Shown here in pieces: positions 12,891 to 15,110 of a DNA stretch of 15,110 nt. Origin of the DNA: Bdellovibrionales bacterium (GTDB taxonomy: Bacteria; Myxococcota; XYA12-FULL-58-9; SYDY01); the NCBI GenBank assembly GCA_005801425.1, contig SYDY01000043.1, positions 1-15,110 of the forward strand, given 5' to 3'. The position numbers and the translations under genes are program-made. Positions within the stretch are counted from its first letter, which is position 1; every line of letters starts with the position of its first letter. The notes below the pieces were generated by a model. The model did no database searches. It had not been told where the DNA came from and saw only the letters and a program-made list of their open reading frames with translations.

Positions 12891-14537
12891 CTATGCCACT
12901 GCGGCTCGAAAATATTCGGCAAAAAACTGATACACGGCCAAAGGTTGATTGCACGTAGGATTGCAAGCCACAGCACCTGCCATGGTTTGTCCTCGATACA
13001 ATCCAATCAGTTTATTGATTTCTTGGCATGTTGCATCGGTAAGGCCACTTTCCGCATCAGCATCAAGAACGGCCGCTCTCATCGCAACACGTTCTTCGGT
13101 CGATGTCGCGGTCGCCAATTTTTGGTCTATCAAATCCGCAAGAAAAAGACACATATTCAACGTGCCTGTGCGGCCATGACCAAAAATACAATTCACAAAC
13201 AATGGATTTTTTCCTGCGTTCGTTTTTCCGTCCACCGCACGCACCGCTTCAACCAACGTATACAATTGTTTCGCAGTCATGGATCCATTATCGACCCATC
13301 CCGTATATTCAACATGACTTGCCCGGTGCACAACTTCAGGTGGTTCGGTGCCCTGCACATGGTATACGAGATGCTTCACAACAATGTTTTTTGCAAACGC
13401 CAAATCAACATCCGCGCGCCCTGCCAAAACATCCGCTGCGGTTTCGTGGGAGGCCAAATCAATACGGCACGTCACCTCGCGGCCGTCCTTCAGAACAAGC
13501 TTCACCGGTTTCTCCCGAGATTTTCCGCTCCCTTCTGTGAAGTCATGACGCAGTAGAGTCCGTGCTTCGATATCAACGCTGGTCAAGTTAACAGCATGAA
13601 AGTTTGGCCCCACAGGCGATCCATCTCGGGATTCAACATTGCCCGTGTTCTTACGCGGATAGACGACCCCACGGCTTCCATAGCGCGGCGAATGATTTTC
13701 CTCCTCAGGATTGGTCAGCGTCACAAAAGATGTGGCCCCTGTATGCTGTAACATCTCAAAAAAGAGAGCCGGGCTCTGAGGCGCTTCGGTTCTAAAATAG
13801 CGTTTCTCATGTCCAGGCACCACCACACCCCAATTCACTTCTTGCGTGCCATTCACAACACCGCGGTGGTGATACAATGTTCGCAATGATAGTGGATTGA
13901 TAAACTTATCGGTCCCAGGACGTTGGGAATCAAAAGCCACCTGAAGTTTCTTCTCTGAGCGATAGCCCGATATCGTGTACCCCTTGTGATGGACATCACT
14001 TTCAACAAGAGGCGCCGACGCATTGAGGCCTTCGAAATACGCAAGTGTTTCTTTAAATGCAGGGCCCTTGCCCAAAGGAATGCTATTTGGATCTGACGTA
14101 ACTCGGCTCATGTCCATCGGCACAGGGTAAATATCCCGCACCTCACCACGCGACATATCCAACGATTGTACAGATAAACCAGAACCCTTCCATACCCCTT
14201 CCAAAGGGTATGGGTCGCCGGCCAAACGCAATGCTGCAAGCTGTGTTGCTGCAACTTTAGCATCCCTTGCAACAAGGCTTGCGGGTATAGGTGGCAATGA
14301 AGAACGGTCGACCCCACTCGAACCAGAAACGAGAAACGTCGCCTGTTCCGGCAAAACAGCGGGGCGTGATGGATCCTGCGTAGGTGGTTCCGGCATGCTC
14401 CCATAGCCGTCGTCAGCCGTCGAGCGAGGCGTACGCACTGCTCCCGTTCCTTTTTTCGCAAGGGCATTATCAGCGGCCTGGCGAGGCGCCGCATATGGAG
14501 CGGAAGCGGAAGGAAGTAGAACACCATCTCTGGCCAT
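12891..14537 (-). CDS. Classical-type protein tyrosine phosphatase, paralogue B (putative effector)
   Basis: The 548-residue paralogue of PTP-A shares long identical blocks with it: 25 residues around VKLVLKDGREVTCRIDLAS and 29 around the active site. The signature loop CIFGHGR has Cys450 and Arg456. HVEYTGWVDNGS gives Asp416 as general acid, again with Val in place of Pro in the WPD loop. Asn replaces the His before Cys450. The substrate-loop-like YFRTEAPQSPALFFEML lies at about 247-263 and the Gln-loop region at about 515-540. The first 100 residues are unlike PTP-A: Ala/Ser/Pro-rich, low complexity and probably disordered, as in exported effectors. There is no Sec signal. ATG 14537 has only a GGAAG very close by. 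The gene lies 56 bases after the Cys-rich gene and 36 before the fibrinogen-like gene. A tandem duplication that then diverged at the N-terminus explains the pair. Confidence 0.87.
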   Translation of the reverse strand: MARDGVLLPSASAPYAAPRQAADNALAKKGTGAVRTPRSTADDGYGSMPEPPTQDPSRPAVLPEQATFLVSGSSGVDRSSLPPIPASLVARDAKVAATQLAALRLAGDPYPLEGVWKGSGLSVQSLDMSRGEVRDIYPVPMDMSRVTSDPNSIPLGKGPAFKETLAYFEGLNASAPLVESDVHHKGYTISGYRSEKKLQVAFDSQRPGTDKFINPLSLRTLYHHRGVVNGTQEVNWGVVVPGHEKRYFRTEAPQSPALFFEMLQHTGATSFVTLTNPEEENHSPRYGSRGVVYPRKNTGNVESRDGSPVGPNFHAVNLTSVDIEARTLLRHDFTEGSGKSREKPVKLVLKDGREVTCRIDLASHETAADVLAGRADVDLAFAKNIVVKHLVYHVQGTEPPEVVHRASHVEYTGWVDNGSMTAKQLYTLVEAVRAVDGKTNAGKNPLFVNCIFGHGRTGTLNMCLFLADLIDQKLATATSTEERVAMRAAVLDADAESGLTDATCQEINKLIGLYRGQTMAGAVACNPTCNQPLAVYQFFAEYFRAAVA

Positions 14538-14549
14538 ACTTCCATTATG

Positions 14550-14586
14550 ACTCGCATTGATCGGTTCGACGCGTCAAAATGCGAGT
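14550..14586. promoter_or_regulatory. Inverted repeat between the Cys-rich gene and PTP-B
   Basis: ACTCGCATT (14550-14558) and AATGCGAGT (14578-14586) are perfect 9-base inverted arms around 19 bases. The structure ends 12 bases before the PTP-B ATG and begins close after the Cys-rich gene stop. It could be a transcript-end stem, a leader structure or an operator. No T-run follows, so a simple terminator is unlikely. Confidence 0.4.
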
Positions 14587-14593
14587 ACGAAGT

Positions 14594-15052
14594 TTACATA
14601 CACCACATGCGAAATTCGACACCGCAGTGCCAGCCATCACTTAAACGGTCGCATTCGCAGGATTTGTGCTCCCAATCGAGACGATCGCGCAGACACACGT
14701 AGACATCGGCATTGCGTTCTGCTGCATCGCAGGCCATGGCACGGCTTACAATCGAAATACCTTCTGCGGTTCCAGTCATGGCATAGGCCGGTGAAAAGGG
14801 GCTCAAGGTACGACATGTGGCTTCATAGGCCACTTCGCATTGAACACCACTGGCATTGGGCTCACATTTGCAGGCAGACACCGTTTTGGTTTTGCTTAAA
14901 GTAGGACATCGATCGCGGTGGGCATCGGTTTTGGCCATCATACAGGCCCCAAAGCGATTTTGCGCACGCCCCACCGAAACCCCGGAGGACGCAGCCTGAA
15001 AGCTTCCTGCAAATGCGCTGGGCACACTCAAGATTGCAACAAACAAAGTCAT
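14594..15052 (-). CDS. Secreted Cys-rich protein with two six-cysteine repeats
   Basis: The product (152 residues from ATG 15052) has a short signal peptide (TLFVAILSVPSAFA, cleavage after about residue 15). The mature part carries exactly 12 cysteines: 37, 49, 61, 63, 72, 80 and 108, 120, 132, 134, 143, 151. Both halves have the same spacing, C-X11-C-X11-C-X-C-X8-C-X7-C, so the protein is two tandem 44-residue modules joined by a 27-residue linker, presumably held by three disulfides each. Other residues agree only lightly between modules (for example the Gly before the fifth Cys and the Val after it), indicating an old duplication. No named family is recognised; compact disulfide domains are typical of secreted toxins, inhibitors and adhesins. 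GTG 15070 is an alternative start with an AAGGGT very close to it. The C-terminus is two residues beyond an aromatic-rich strand. Confidence 0.75.
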   Translation of the reverse strand: MTLFVAILSVPSAFAGSFQAASSGVSVGRAQNRFGACMMAKTDAHRDRCPTLSKTKTVSACKCEPNASGVQCEVAYEATCRTLSPFSPAYAMTGTAEGISIVSRAMACDAAERNADVYVCLRDRLDWEHKSCECDRLSDGWHCGVEFRMWCM

Positions 15053-15110
15053 TATTGTATAGGTATGCACACCCTTAATGTCGGCAAAACATCAAAAAAT
15101 GTTGCGTGCC

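Noticed and set aside
12885-13556. Plus-strand open frame (223 residues) opposite PTP-B, with a similar one opposite PTP-A at 10193-10765
   Set aside because: The two resemble each other only because the phosphatase genes on the other strand are paralogues. They oppose the most conserved catalytic sequence and show no start signals.
15088-15103. Small inverted repeat AACAT/ATGTT upstream of the Cys-rich gene
   Set aside because: A 5-bp A/T-rich stem is expected by chance, and no promoter could be placed around it with confidence.

Overview
The window looks like one 15 kb stretch of a Gram-negative bacterial chromosome in which every credible gene lies on the minus strand. Signal peptides, a lipobox, a C-terminal outer-membrane barrel and an Hcp-type secretion protein all indicate a diderm. 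The gene set (ECF sigma factor, Cys-less anti-sigma-like protein with a DUF4384-like domain, secreted caspase-like peptidase, fibrinogen-like secreted protein, eukaryotic-type tyrosine phosphatases) resembles Myxococcota and related deltaproteobacterial lineages. That placement is an inference from gene content, not a phylogenetic result. No RNA genes, transposase or CRISPR array was seen.

In transcription order, from the right end leftwards: (i) a secreted Cys-rich protein built of two six-cysteine repeats (14594-15052); (ii) a tyrosine phosphatase paralogue, PTP-B (12891-14537); (iii) a secreted fibrinogen-like protein (12063-12854); (iv) a small unknown protein (11668-12012); (v) a second phosphatase, PTP-A (10082-11596), whose Shine-Dalgarno sequence is buried in a perfect hairpin; (vi) a very tightly packed run of lipoprotein (9223-10065), ECF sigma factor (8690-9226), anti-sigma-like membrane protein (7945-8688) and caspase-like barrel protein (6368-7945), joined by an ATGA overlap, a 1-base gap and a TAATG overlap; (vii) an unknown one-membrane-segment protein (5231-6217) behind a promoter whose spacer holds a C9 tract; (viii) an Hcp tube protein (4569-5060); (ix) a large unknown protein (3005-4459) bracketed by two copies of a compound two-hairpin repeat; (x) possibly a small ORF (2572-2907), then an ACT-domain malic enzyme, an unknown 234-residue protein and a GNAT acetyltransferase, which look like ordinary chromosomal genes.

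The most interesting part is 4.5-15.1 kb. It reads as an accessory block of envelope and secretion functions: two classical-fold PTPs with no signal peptide (effector-like), a sigma/anti-sigma/caspase signalling operon ending in an outer-membrane protein, and an Hcp gene. A 43-bp perfect direct repeat brackets the unknown 328-residue gene. The C9 tract between a good -35 and -10 suggests that this gene, and possibly hcp, is switched on and off by slippage. How these parts cooperate is inferred from proximity and shared direction only.
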